A stretch of 64,000 nt of DNA from an uncultured Schlesneria sp. (GCA_903899985.1 CAIULL010000233.1:1-64000), one strand, 5' to 3'. Shown: positions 8,860-18,153, numbered from the stretch's first letter. Notes: generated by a model not told the origin, from the letters alone. A program made the numbers and translations.

Positions 8860-8898
8860 GAATTCCTTAACCTAGTGCCATTCGCCCATCGGGCTAGG
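8860..8898 (+). repeat. Dispersed repeat, right half-copy 1
   Basis: GAATTCCTTAACCTAGTGCC followed by ATTCGCCCATCGGGCTAGG. The first 28 bases match the minus strand of the left copy (5092 to 5065). The palindromic core is flipped: CCCATCGGG here, CCCGATGGG in the left copy. Confidence 0.8.
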
Positions 8899-8921
8899 AG
8901 GTCGGAAGTTTAACGAATCAG

Positions 8922-9099
8922 AAGGCCTGAAGGGCCGACCATTCACGGAACTTGACTTGACGACGAAGTGCAACAGAATCGACATCAGACCCGTCCGTCG
9001 TTTTAGGATGAATTTTGGGAATCCTACAAAAAACAAGAGGTTGGGTTTAAGAACAACACGCCTGGTATCGACGTCGAATGGTCGGCCCTACATGCCTTT
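8922..9099. repeat. Nested inverted repeat pair
   Basis: AGGGCCGACCATTC at 8931-8944 and its exact reverse complement at 9076-9089, extending imperfectly to about 23 bp per arm. The arms enclose about 130 bp without a gene. The size and architecture would fit a small non-autonomous element or a structured RNA, which is an inference. Confidence 0.65.
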
Positions 9100-9118
9100 T
9101 GGATATTTCGATGATTGT

Positions 9119-9171
9119 ATTCCTGGCCCGATGGGCTAGGCTATTCGAACTGCTGGCCCTTCGGGCCGGAT
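9119..9171 (+). repeat. Dispersed repeat, right half-copy 2
   Basis: Contains CCCGATGGGCTAGGCTATTC followed by GAACTG and the palindrome TGGCCCTTCGGGCC. This matches the second half of the left copy read on the minus strand. Confidence 0.8.
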
Positions 9172-9249
9172 TGCTGTTGATCACTGTCAACCAGCCACAA
9201 CTTCGACCTGCTTACATCTTCGCCAACGATTCCTGGATCAGGGTTACCA

Positions 9250-10200
9250 ATGTCCCCTCGCTTCAGTCTTAACCGACGCCATTTTTTGTCTGCCGGCATC
9301 GCAGCTATTGGAGGCCTGATGACAACCTCAACAAACGCCGCCGAAGCTGATCTCCCCTGGATTGACGCTCATTCACACATCTGGCCGCCGGAGACTGACA
9401 AATTTCCGCTCGTCGCGGGACAGACGAAGAAGGACTTAAATCCACCCAGTTTTACCGACGACGAACTGATGGCAATCGCCAGGCCGGAAGGGGTTGGTCG
9501 AGTCGTGCTGATTCAGCATTCGGTATATCACCTTTTTGACAACTCGTATCTGATCGACGCGGTGCGACGCCATCCAAAGCTGTTTCGAATTCAGGGGATG
9601 GTTGATGACCACCTGCCGAATCCCGGCGAGTCGATGAAAAAGCTGTTGCCGCAAGGAGTGACAGGGTTCCGCATTACGCCGTTCATTCGAAAGCCGGAAG
9701 ATCAGCCAAAATGGCTGGATACCCCGGGAATGGTTGAGATGTGGAAGACCGGAGCGTCAACTCGGCAGGCGATGTGCCTGCTGATCAACGCATCGGATTT
9801 GCCAGCCACCGACCAGATGTGCGAGCGGCATCCTGACACGCCTGTTGTCATTGACCACTTTGCGAGAATTGGTGTCGATGGCCAGATGCGCGACAGCGAC
9901 ATTAAAAACCTGTGTCGATTAGCTCGGCATCCACACACCAATGTCAAGATCTCGGCATATTATGCGCTTGGCCAGAAGAAGCCGCCGCATGATGAATTGA
10001 TTCCCATGATCAAGCGATTGAACGAGGTATTCGGACCACAGCGCCTGATGTGGGCCAGTGATTCGCCGTATCAGATTCAGGGTGTGAATAACTACAAGGC
10101 ATCCATCAGCCTCGTCCGAGATCGCCTCGATTTCATATCAAAAGAGGACCGCGAGTGGTTGCTCCGAAAGACTGCAGAACGAGTGTTTTTCTACGCGTGA
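9250..10200 (+). CDS. Tat-exported amidohydrolase-2 family protein (COG3618-like)
   Basis: 316 residues. A twin-arginine-type leader (NRRHFLSAGIAAIGGL) points to export in folded form. The metal-dependent TIM-barrel hydrolase pattern is seen as DAHSHIW (His41, His43), VIDHFAR in the middle and WASDSPY near the end. The closest general type is the amidohydrolase-2/TIM-barrel group that includes lactonases such as 2-pyrone-4,6-dicarboxylate hydrolase; the true substrate is unknown. It begins immediately right of the repeat-flanked island and is followed by a palindromic element. Confidence 0.9.
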   Translation: MSPRFSLNRRHFLSAGIAAIGGLMTTSTNAAEADLPWIDAHSHIWPPETDKFPLVAGQTKKDLNPPSFTDDELMAIARPEGVGRVVLIQHSVYHLFDNSYLIDAVRRHPKLFRIQGMVDDHLPNPGESMKKLLPQGVTGFRITPFIRKPEDQPKWLDTPGMVEMWKTGASTRQAMCLLINASDLPATDQMCERHPDTPVVIDHFARIGVDGQMRDSDIKNLCRLARHPHTNVKISAYYALGQKKPPHDELIPMIKRLNEVFGPQRLMWASDSPYQIQGVNNYKASISLVRDRLDFISKEDREWLLRKTAERVFFYA

Positions 10201-10255
10201 AGAGGACGCGGCAAACTTGTTTGACCAACTGGTTACCGAGCCCCCGCTTTAACTC

Positions 10256-10313
10256 GTTACCAAGCTACAGCTTGGTGACGCTCATCATCGAAGCTCCGCT
10301 TCGCAACCGTCGC
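10256..10313 (+). repeat. Bipartite palindromic (REP-like) element A
   Basis: Two palindromes in order: GTTACCAAGCT-a-CAGCTTGGTGAC (10256-10279) and CGAAGCTCCGCTTCG (10289-10303). The whole unit matches the reverse complement of element B. Confidence 0.8.
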
Positions 10314-10502
10314 ACGGCAATGTCGTTGTTTGAACCATCAGGTTAAAAAACGGCCAATCAGTCGGTACGCAGTGAATTCCCGGCTTCCGATTGTCCGAGC
10401 GACGAATGCACGCGGCGGATACAAGCGTTACCAGTCTTGGATTGTGCAGAAAAAACGAAACTCGTTAGAGTCTCAACAAAACATTATCCCAAGCGTTATT
10501 AC

Positions 10503-10557
10503 CGACCGCGAAGCAGAGCTTCGAAGAGTTGCGTTACCAAGCTGGAGCTTGGTAGCG
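10503..10557 (-). repeat. Bipartite palindromic (REP-like) element B
   Basis: CGAAGCAGAGCTTCG (10509-10523) then TACCAAGCTGGAGCTTGGTA (10535-10554), the same two palindromes as element A in inverted order and orientation. Substitutions mostly fall in the loops and the linker. Confidence 0.8.
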
Positions 10558-10602
10558 AGTTACTGACGAACGAGTTACTAACGAGTTTTTTTCTACTCGT
10601 GA

Positions 10603-11694
10603 TTGAGGTCTGTATACGAATTGGATGCAAAAGATAAGCCGTGTTTTTCCGGCATCTCGATGGCCGACACGACACGAGCTGCGTTTAATGACTCCGCGAC
10701 TGCGGAGGATTTTCGTGAGCTTGCGAAACAGCCGCTACTCACCGTGTTGCAGTGCTCAGAACCGGTCCGCGATTCTGTGTGGAGTCTGGTCAACGAGCAT
10801 TTCTGCAGGGTGCGACCTGATGTTTGTTTGCGAGTCTTTGCCCACTATCTATCCGAGTGCGATTTGTCGTTCACTCGTCTGCTGACAAACGTTCGCCACT
10901 TTTCCGCAGACTGCCTGATGACTGCAAAAAATGTCGATGCGATTGCCGCCATGACCGAACTCGAGTCATTACACATCGGCATCTTCGAATTGAATGACTT
11001 CAGTTTTCTCAATCTCATGACACCACAGCTGACGTCTTTGAGTTTATTCGCTACGCGATCAAAAAAGCCCAGTCTTGCTCCGCTAAGCCGATTTCGTTCG
11101 CTTCAAGAACTCTATCTCGAAGGGCATCACAAACAGATCGAAGTGTTGAGCGAGTTGTCTGAACTGGCAGATGTGACACTCAGATCAATCTCGACACCTG
11201 ACGTGGATTATCTGTCTCGCCTCACGAAACTCTGGTCACTCGACATCAAACTGGGGGGAATTCAAAACTTCAGAGGAATCGAAGGGAAAGAGAGCATTAA
11301 GTACCTCGAATTATGGCAGGTACGGGAACTTGGCAACATTGACTTCATATCGAATTTGCCCGGCCTGCAAAACCTCTTTCTCCAGTCGCTACCGCAAATT
11401 CATTCGATTCCGTCGCTGAGGAATTCAATGAATCTGCGTCGGGTTGTGATCGAGAACATGAAAGGGCTGACAGACTTCACCGCTTTAGAGTCTGCTCCGG
11501 CACTTGAGGAGTTTGTTTTGATGGACGGACGCAAGCAGAGTCCTCAACAGCTTCTGCCGGTGTTGAATAACCCGAACGTCCGCCGAGTCAGTGCGTACTT
11601 TGTTTCTCTGCGCAATTACAGCGCGTTCCTGCAAATGCGAGAGAAATATGGAAAAGAGGAAATGAACCGTTGGGATACATTTGAGTACCGCTAA
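10603..11694 (+). CDS. Leucine-rich-repeat-like protein
   Basis: Up to 363 residues. From about residue 120 there are at least eight degenerate leucine-rich repeats of 22-24 residues (examples LESLHIGIFELNDF, LQELYLEG, IKYLELWQVRELGN, LQNLFLQSLPQ). The N-terminal 100 residues are helical and unassigned. No signal peptide is visible, suggesting a cytoplasmic protein interaction role. The start is uncertain: the longest frame begins with TTG at 10603, a TTG at 10621 follows a GAGG by 12 bases, and the first ATG is at 10660. It stands alone after element B. Confidence 0.75.
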   Translation: MRSVYELDAKDKPCFSGISMADTTRAAFNDSATAEDFRELAKQPLLTVLQCSEPVRDSVWSLVNEHFCRVRPDVCLRVFAHYLSECDLSFTRLLTNVRHFSADCLMTAKNVDAIAAMTELESLHIGIFELNDFSFLNLMTPQLTSLSLFATRSKKPSLAPLSRFRSLQELYLEGHHKQIEVLSELSELADVTLRSISTPDVDYLSRLTKLWSLDIKLGGIQNFRGIEGKESIKYLELWQVRELGNIDFISNLPGLQNLFLQSLPQIHSIPSLRNSMNLRRVVIENMKGLTDFTALESAPALEEFVLMDGRKQSPQQLLPVLNNPNVRRVSAYFVSLRNYSAFLQMREKYGKEEMNRWDTFEYR

Positions 11695-11890
11695 GGGCGC
11701 CGTGATGAATTGATTGACTCGCTAAGAACTGGTGCCGAGCGACAATTTGCGGAAATCACAAAATGAGTACTGGCGTGCAGGTCTGACGAATGAATACGAT
11801 CGTAATAACGGCAATGCCCAATTGCTCAGTTGCCATGACCGGAATTTCATTAGACTTTAATTTGTCACTCCAATACTGACCGAGCGATTA

Positions 11891-12652
11891 ATGGCCCGAG
11901 CCTATCTTGAATTAAGCGAATTCGCCCCTCTTGTTCAAGAGGTTGCGAATCGGCGCCGGCCCCTGCTATCAAAGACGATGAGCCAAGGACCGCAGCCGCT
12001 GCAAATTCACCTCGATGTCACCCTGCACGCTCTGGAGTCGATCGAGTCCGAAGGTCCGATCACGGTCGAGTCCACTTTCCAGCCGGGTGAGGCTTGGATC
12101 AAGTTCAAAGCGGACGTACCCAGAATCAACTTGAAGATTCAAACCACGTTGACGCGAGGTACATTCTTAATCAAAGACGGCGATTGGCCGCTCGAAGTCA
12201 ATTTCGAATGCTGCGTCACCGGACAAATCCACCTGACTGGCGGGCCGCATGATGAGCCAAGCGCAACCTCTTCGAAGCGCCCTGTTCAGGTCGCTTTCAA
12301 AAACCTCCAAGTCCGTTGCCTGGCGTTCCCTCAGTGGATGGAACGACCCATGCAGCCGATCCTGGAGCGAATGTTAGAGTCGATCATCGGAGAATTGATT
12401 CCCGTCGAGTTACGTCGGCCGTTCACAAGTGCCGATCAAGTGCCCGCCGAAACGCAGGTCGCAGGCCTCGTCCAACAGTCACGATCGCTTGCTGGCGGAC
12501 AACAGCCTTTCCAGAAGGGGATCGTCTATTGGTCGGCCTATTATTTGGGCTATGGATTGACGGTTCCAACTGCATGGATTTCCACCGTTTTTCAGCGGAA
12601 CACCAAAGTTGAGGCAGCGTTGATACGGCCTCGAACGCAGCCCGCCGGTTAA
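11891..12652 (+). CDS. Conserved-looking hypothetical protein
   Basis: 253 residues, no recognised domain. Residues 30-160 are rich in alternating hydrophobic strands (LQIHLDVTLHALESI, ITVESTFQPGEAWIKF, VNFECCVTGQIHLTGG), suggesting a beta-sandwich or barrel; the C-terminal part is more helical. There is no signal peptide. The start ATG lacks a good ribosome binding site. The nearest gene downstream is the response regulator, 154 bp away on the same strand, but no operon can be proven. Confidence 0.6.
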   Translation: MARAYLELSEFAPLVQEVANRRRPLLSKTMSQGPQPLQIHLDVTLHALESIESEGPITVESTFQPGEAWIKFKADVPRINLKIQTTLTRGTFLIKDGDWPLEVNFECCVTGQIHLTGGPHDEPSATSSKRPVQVAFKNLQVRCLAFPQWMERPMQPILERMLESIIGELIPVELRRPFTSADQVPAETQVAGLVQQSRSLAGGQQPFQKGIVYWSAYYLGYGLTVPTAWISTVFQRNTKVEAALIRPRTQPAG

Positions 12653-12806
12653 CTGGTTCCCAAGCGACGGCATCATTCACCAGATCTCAAAATGAGCACG
12701 AATTTATCTTCTGCTCATAGGATATTCAGCGGAAGCGAGTATCCTTGTCGCTACGAATAGACGACTGGTTCGCGTCGTGGATGATGCCTGTTTACGAGAA
12801 GACGCG

Positions 12807-13487
12807 ATGAGCGTACGTATTCTATTGATCGAGGATGAAGACGAGATCGCCGACTTCGTGGTACGAGGCTTGCGGGAAGAAGGATTCGTTGTCGAACGTG
12901 CTGCCGACGGTCAGGAGGGCTGGCATCAACTGAAGACCGGTTCCTGGGACGTCGTGCTGCTGGACTGGTGGCTCCCTGTGACCGACGGATTGGCCCTGCT
13001 CCGAAGATTTCGCCTACAGAATCAGGCGACGCCGGTCCTGTTCCTGACTGCCCGTGATGCGGTTTCTGACCGCGTGAAAGGGCTGGACAATGGAGCCGAC
13101 GATTACCTGTGTAAGCCGTTCGCCTTCGATGAGCTACTTGCTCGAGTGCGAGTCCTGGCACGTCGACAAAGCCAGTCGGGTTCCACGGCGTTGTCATATC
13201 AGGAGTTGAGTGTGAACCTGGCATCTCAGCGGGTTGAGCGGTCTGGTCAAAGGATTGAATTGACTTCCAGGGAGTACGCCTTGCTGGTTTTCCTGCTGCG
13301 ACATCCGGGAGAAGTTCTCAGCCGGACTCGAATCTACGAGCATGTGTGGGAAGAACGATACGACGGACTCTCGAACACGCTCGAAGTGCATGTCATGGAA
13401 TTACGTCGAAAGCTGGAAGCTTACGGACCTCGCCTGATCCACACACTGCGTAACCGAGGCTATCGTTTTGGTGGGGAAGATGCCTGA
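12807..13487 (+). CDS. OmpR/PhoB-family response regulator
   Basis: 226 residues with a receiver domain (acidic pair E9-D10, phospho-acceptor Asp53 in LLDWWLP, Lys in CKPFAFDELLARV) and a C-terminal winged-helix DNA-binding domain (ELTSREYALLVFLLRHPGE to HTLRNRGYRFG). The start at 12807 puts the first strand VRILLIEDE in the usual place; an earlier in-frame ATG at 12777 would add an atypical ten-residue tail. It overlaps the histidine kinase gene by eight bases (ATGCCTGA), so the two are translationally coupled. Confidence 0.95.
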   Translation: MSVRILLIEDEDEIADFVVRGLREEGFVVERAADGQEGWHQLKTGSWDVVLLDWWLPVTDGLALLRRFRLQNQATPVLFLTARDAVSDRVKGLDNGADDYLCKPFAFDELLARVRVLARRQSQSGSTALSYQELSVNLASQRVERSGQRIELTSREYALLVFLLRHPGEVLSRTRIYEHVWEERYDGLSNTLEVHVMELRRKLEAYGPRLIHTLRNRGYRFGGEDA

Positions 13488-14913
13488 CACCATGACTCTG
13501 ACAACTCGACTTTCCCTGTTCTTCCTGTCGATGCTCGCCGTTGTTCTGCTCGGCTTTTCAACGGTGCTCTATTGGCTGGCGGATCAATATCTGCATCGAC
13601 AGTCTCAAGAACGACTGGACGCTGTCCTTGGAACGCTGAGTGCTGCTTTCGATATCGGAACCGAAGGGGTTGAATGGGAGCCAGCCGCGCGTCATATCAA
13701 CCTGGAGACCCCCGCTTACACTGATCCTGTGGTGTGGCTTATCGGTGACCATCGGGGGGAAGTGGTGGATCAATCAAAGACCGCTGGGACTGAACAATTC
13801 GTCGAACAGGTTTCGCCCTATCTGTATCCGTCCAATCGTGATGGGATATCTCGCCAGGGGAATTGGAACATTGGGCAACGATGGGTCAAAGGAATTGGCG
13901 AAAATGCCAATGTCATGGAAACGACGGAAGAAGGGGACAAGTATCCGAAAATGTCGATCACGGCGGGCGTTTCGCTTGTCCCTGTTTATACAACGTTACG
14001 CCGATTAGCGGTTTACTTAGCTGGCTTGTCACTGGCGGTCTGGGTCACGGCACTTTTTCTGGGTCGCTTCATATGTGGTCGTGCATTGTTGCCCGTAAGG
14101 AACATGGCCGCGATCGCTTCCGAAATGCAGGCCAGTGATCTCGCGGGGCGGTTACCGGTCCTCACGAGTCAGGATGAACTGGAAGACTTGAGCCGCGCGT
14201 TCAACAGTCTGCTGGACCGAGTCCAGGAAACGTTCGAACGTCAACGCCGTTTTACTGGTGATGCCTCACACCAGTTGAGGACGCCATTGACGGCAATTCT
14301 CGGCCAGATTGATGTTGCCCTGCGTAAAGACCGCACCAACGACGAGTATCAGCGAGTCCTTTCGACAGTGCACTCAAAGGCCCATCGCCTCAGTCGGATT
14401 GTGGAATCATTACTTTTCTTGGCGCGAGCAGATTCCGATGCCCCCGAGCCTCGATTAGAGTTGCTTGATCTTGGATCGTGGTTACCGACGTATTTCGAAT
14501 CCTGGGAAGACCACGACCGTGCGAAGGATATTTCGCTCGAAAACCATTGTTCAGGGAAATGCGTGATTTCGGTGGACCCCGAACTCTTTCGAGAATTGCT
14601 TGATATCCTTTTAGATAACGCCTGCAAATACAGTCCACCCGGAACTGGGATTCATGTGAGGTTGGAATGCAGTGAAAGGCAGGTCGCAATCCATGTTGTT
14701 GACCACGGCTTTGGGATCGCAGAAAGCGAACTTCCGAATCTTTTTGTTCCGTTTGTTCGTTCTGAAGAATCCCGACTGAGGGGGATCGAAGGAATTGGCT
14801 TGGGATTATCGATTGCCAGACGATTAACCGCCGTGTTCAAGGGTGAGTTAACGGTGACCAGTCGAAAAAATGTTGAGACATGCTTCACAGTCAGGTTGCC
14901 TTGCACCCGTTGA
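13480..14913 (+). CDS. Membrane sensor histidine kinase
   Basis: 477 residues. Two transmembrane segments (about 9-32 and 173-198) enclose a periplasmic sensor of about 140 residues. A HAMP linker leads into the HisKA domain with His264 (DASHQLRTPL) and the HATPase domain (N box LLDNACKYSPPG, G1 DHGFGIAE, G2 GIGLGLSIARRL). Partner of the overlapping response regulator. The signal is unknown. The PSD1/DUF1501 pair starts 220 bp downstream on the same strand, which makes those genes possible targets, an inference from position only. Confidence 0.95.
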   Translation: MPDTMTLTTRLSLFFLSMLAVVLLGFSTVLYWLADQYLHRQSQERLDAVLGTLSAAFDIGTEGVEWEPAARHINLETPAYTDPVVWLIGDHRGEVVDQSKTAGTEQFVEQVSPYLYPSNRDGISRQGNWNIGQRWVKGIGENANVMETTEEGDKYPKMSITAGVSLVPVYTTLRRLAVYLAGLSLAVWVTALFLGRFICGRALLPVRNMAAIASEMQASDLAGRLPVLTSQDELEDLSRAFNSLLDRVQETFERQRRFTGDASHQLRTPLTAILGQIDVALRKDRTNDEYQRVLSTVHSKAHRLSRIVESLLFLARADSDAPEPRLELLDLGSWLPTYFESWEDHDRAKDISLENHCSGKCVISVDPELFRELLDILLDNACKYSPPGTGIHVRLECSERQVAIHVVDHGFGIAESELPNLFVPFVRSEESRLRGIEGIGLGLSIARRLTAVFKGELTVTSRKNVETCFTVRLPCTR

Positions 14914-15133
14914 TTTGAAGTCTTTTCACCTGCGTCAAACAGATTCCTTCATTTCTGTTGTCCTGATGGCAATAAATCGTGTGTGGCTATTCCTGGGCAC
15001 ACAGCAGGATTTCCAAGTTTTGCTTTCGAATCGACGTCAGATAAGGTATAGTTGATGGGTGCCACGATGCGCCCCCAGCGAATACCCCACCCCCCCCCTT
15101 CGGCATTTATCCCACCGTTTCGAAGAAGTCATC

Positions 15134-18001
15134 ATGAACAATCTCACTATTTCCCGTCGCGCACGCGCAGGATTTTTCCAGTTGTTTGGAATCATCTTCT
15201 TTGCGTCGCTTAACGGAAAAATCCTTATTGCTCAGGTCGATTTCAATCATGAGATTCGACCGATTTTGGCTGAGAATTGTTTTCAGTGTCATGGTCCCGA
15301 CGCAAAAAAAAGAAGCGGCGACTTACGGCTGGACCTGGAAGCCGATGCAAAAAGGTCGGCCATCAATGCGGGTGCGGCTGTCGACAGCGAACTTGTGAAG
15401 CGTATTCAGTCGAATGATCCTGAAACGGTGATGCCTCCTCCTGCTACTGGAAAAGTGCTGACAGCAGCGCAAAAGGCGATTCTCAGTCAATGGATTCAGG
15501 AGGGGGCAAAGTATTCCAACCACTGGGCGTTTCAGCCGATTGCCAATTCGCAAGTTCTTTTAGATGCTCTCCCCGCGTCAGAGGTTGGCACATCACCCGT
15601 CGATCGTTTCTTGCTGGATAAACTTAAGAAAGCTGGCCTGAGTTACTCACGGCCAGTCAGTCGAGCGCAATACATTCGTCGTGCGACCTTCGATTTGACC
15701 GGGCTTCCTCCCACTTGGGCTGAAGTGGAAGCCTTCGAGAACGATATAGCACTTGGAAGCGAACAGCGATTGATTGACCGTTTGCTGGAATCGCCTCGCT
15801 ACGGCGAACGCTGGGGACGCCACTGGCTGGACATTGCCCGGTATGCAGATACTCATGGAGGGGCGGCGATTGGTTTCACGACTTTTCCGTTCTCGTATAC
15901 CTATCGAGATTACGTAATCAATGCATTCAACAAGGACTTGCCGGTTGATCGTTTTCTGCTTGAGCAGATCGCGGCGGATCAGCTTGGACTGTCGGACGAA
16001 GATCCGTCATTGGCGGCTCTCGGATTTCTGACGGTGGGGATGCAGTTTCGAAACTTTCACGACACGATCGACGACCAGATCGACGTGATCACTCGCGGGC
16101 TGATGGGACTAACTGTCACCTGTGCTCGCTGTCATGACCACAAGTTCGATCCGATCCCGACGTCAGACTATTACTCACTGTACGCTTCGATTGCTCCCAG
16201 CAAGTCCCCTTCGCAACTTCCAGTGATCGGAACCGTCGCCGATCAGAATGCTCGCCAGCAGTACGAACGGCAACTCAGCGAACTGAAATTTAAATTTCAG
16301 CAGTTTGCTCGTGAGCAGAACGAAATCATGCGGAATCGGCTGCGAATGCAGGTCGGTCTTTACCTCGCGGAAATTGCCAAAGGGGTCGGCGAACAGGATC
16401 TGTCAACGCAGTTTCTTTCGTACCGGACCGACGATATTCGGCCTTACGTTTTTAATCGCTGGCTTGCCTACCTGAAGGGACTTGGCAAAGACGATCCTGT
16501 GTTTGGTCCGTGGCTCGAGATGCAGTCGTGGGGCGCGATCCCTGAAGCAGAATTTCAGAAACGTCGTGATGAATTCCTTGGCCGTCTTTCCGGCGAACTG
16601 GATGCCGCTGGTCGAACCCCCGACAAACTGTACGCGCTGCGAGCTGAGCCCCCAAAATGGAGTCCGTTTATCGTCGATGCGCTGGTGACCCAGAAACCCA
16701 ATTCCCTGAGTGACGCCGCTGCGGTCTACGGAAAAGTGTTTGCCGAGCAGCAGCGATTGTGGTTGCAATCGCTACTGGAAACTGCGAATGAAGCCGCGCC
16801 GGGTGGCACGGTCCTGCCAGACGATCATCCAGGACATCAGGTGATCAACAGTGCTTCACACCGACAGATTCGGCATCACCTTTATGCACCAGAATCACCG
16901 TTTAATGTTCCTGACGAAGAAGCGGTAAAACTGACGAATCGAACAATCAACGATTTGATCAGCGGAAAGAAGGGCGCGATTCATCAGTTGAACCTGGCAT
17001 CGCCGGGATCACCTCCACGAGCGATGATTGTTAAGGAAGATCCGACTCCTAAAGAGACTCATATTTTTCTGCGAGGAAATCCGCTCGCACGTGGGGAAAC
17101 CGTACAGCCAAGGTTTCTGTCAGTCTTGTCGGGCGACCAAAGTCCCGTTTACGAAAATGGAAAACGCCGCCTGAGTCTTGCTCGCTCTGTCATTTCCGAC
17201 AGCAACCCACTGACGGCTCGCGTGCTGGTCAACTGGGCATGGCAGAATCATTTTGGTTCCGGACTTGTCCGGACGCCTGATGATTTCGGTACTCGTGGTC
17301 AGTCTCCGACACACCCTGAATTGCTCGACTACCTCGCCGATCAGTTTCGGAAAAATGGATGGTCAATGAAGTGGCTACATCGACAAATCATGCTCAGCCA
17401 GGCGTATCACCAGGCAGCGATGGAAAGCGATCAAAGCCGGCAGGTTGATCCCGAGAATCTGCTTCTTTGGCGCATGCCGCGTCGACGATTGGATTTTGAA
17501 TCGATGCGTGATTCCATGTTGGCTGTCTGCGATGAATTGGATACTACCATGGGTGGCCGTCCGATTGATTTGAATGCTTCTCCGGCGATCCCGAGACGCA
17601 GCGTATATGGATTCACCAATCGTGACATTATCGCAAACCTGATGAGCACCTTTGATACGGCCAATCCGAATGCGTGTACGGCCAAGCGGCCTGAAACTAC
17701 GGTCCCGCAGCAAACGCTGTTCGCACTGAACTCAGACTTTATTCAGGACCGAGCATCGCGCCTGGCGCAACTGACAAAGCAGATGAATCCGGGTTCGGAT
17801 GAAGATCGAATCGTCACGATGGTACGAAGAGCACTTTGCCGAACCCCGACTGAATCGGAAATTAGCCAGGCCAAGAAATTCCTGGGCGAAGCGATTCCCA
17901 TAACGACGACAGCGGACGGTTCTGCAGCCGATCCTGAACGAAGCTGGAGGCTTCTCGCTCACGCGCTGATGGCTTCGAACGAGTTTACATTTTTGGACTA
18001 A
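15134..18001 (+). CDS. PSD1 and planctomycete cytochrome C domain protein (DUF1549/DUF1553)
   Basis: 955 residues from the ATG at 15134, preceded by GAAGAAG six bases upstream; an upstream in-frame GTG at 15059 runs through a C-rich tract and is not used. An N-terminal hydrophobic leader (GFFQLFGIIFFASLNG) is followed by a cytochrome-c-like motif CFQCHG at 49-54, the DUF1549 domain (ERWGRHWLDIARYADTHG) with a second CARCH-type motif, and the DUF1553 domain (ARVLVNWAWQNHFGSGLV, PTHPELLDYLA). These proteins are presumed exported haem-binding proteins of unknown role. The next gene encodes a DUF1501 protein, the usual partner. Confidence 0.95.
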   Translation: MNNLTISRRARAGFFQLFGIIFFASLNGKILIAQVDFNHEIRPILAENCFQCHGPDAKKRSGDLRLDLEADAKRSAINAGAAVDSELVKRIQSNDPETVMPPPATGKVLTAAQKAILSQWIQEGAKYSNHWAFQPIANSQVLLDALPASEVGTSPVDRFLLDKLKKAGLSYSRPVSRAQYIRRATFDLTGLPPTWAEVEAFENDIALGSEQRLIDRLLESPRYGERWGRHWLDIARYADTHGGAAIGFTTFPFSYTYRDYVINAFNKDLPVDRFLLEQIAADQLGLSDEDPSLAALGFLTVGMQFRNFHDTIDDQIDVITRGLMGLTVTCARCHDHKFDPIPTSDYYSLYASIAPSKSPSQLPVIGTVADQNARQQYERQLSELKFKFQQFAREQNEIMRNRLRMQVGLYLAEIAKGVGEQDLSTQFLSYRTDDIRPYVFNRWLAYLKGLGKDDPVFGPWLEMQSWGAIPEAEFQKRRDEFLGRLSGELDAAGRTPDKLYALRAEPPKWSPFIVDALVTQKPNSLSDAAAVYGKVFAEQQRLWLQSLLETANEAAPGGTVLPDDHPGHQVINSASHRQIRHHLYAPESPFNVPDEEAVKLTNRTINDLISGKKGAIHQLNLASPGSPPRAMIVKEDPTPKETHIFLRGNPLARGETVQPRFLSVLSGDQSPVYENGKRRLSLARSVISDSNPLTARVLVNWAWQNHFGSGLVRTPDDFGTRGQSPTHPELLDYLADQFRKNGWSMKWLHRQIMLSQAYHQAAMESDQSRQVDPENLLLWRMPRRRLDFESMRDSMLAVCDELDTTMGGRPIDLNASPAIPRRSVYGFTNRDIIANLMSTFDTANPNACTAKRPETTVPQQTLFALNSDFIQDRASRLAQLTKQMNPGSDEDRIVTMVRRALCRTPTESEISQAKKFLGEAIPITTTADGSAADPERSWRLLAHALMASNEFTFLD

Positions 18002-18032
18002 CGCCAGTTTTAATGAATAGAAATCTTTGTGC

Positions 18033-18062
18033 CACTGCTTGACCGTCCTCGGTCAAGCAGTG
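18033..18062. other. Perfect hairpin between PSD1 and DUF1501 genes
   Basis: CACTGCTTGACCG, loop TCCT, CGGTCAAGCAGTG: a 13-bp stem without mismatch. No T-run follows, so it is not a classic terminator. It could act in mRNA stability or partial termination within the operon. A degenerate relative (GCTGCTTGACCG, then TCGATCAA) lies at 25206-25228. Confidence 0.75.
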
Positions 18063-18153
18063 CTCTTCGATCCGTTTGAAAACACGAAAGACACTGCGTC
18101 TCCGATCAACCCGATGCAGTGGCACAGATGCCAACGCGATAAGGATAACAACC

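Larger units (their letters stand above)
8699..9249. other. Repeat-rich non-coding stretch
   Basis: Holds the two half-copies of the dispersed repeat (8860-8898 and 9119-9171) and, nested between them, a separate inverted pair (8922-8944 with 9076-9099). A short open frame over 8741-8861 lacks a ribosome binding site and is not called. Confidence 0.5.
10201..10602. other. Non-coding stretch with inverted palindromic elements
   Basis: Contains elements A and B (listed separately) in inverted orientation about 200 bp apart. Between them I see no gene. Confidence 0.5.

Noticed and set aside
8741-8861. Short plus-strand frame starting MELIGWNAVGVD
   Set aside because: Forty codons, no ribosome binding site, ends in the repeat; insufficient support.
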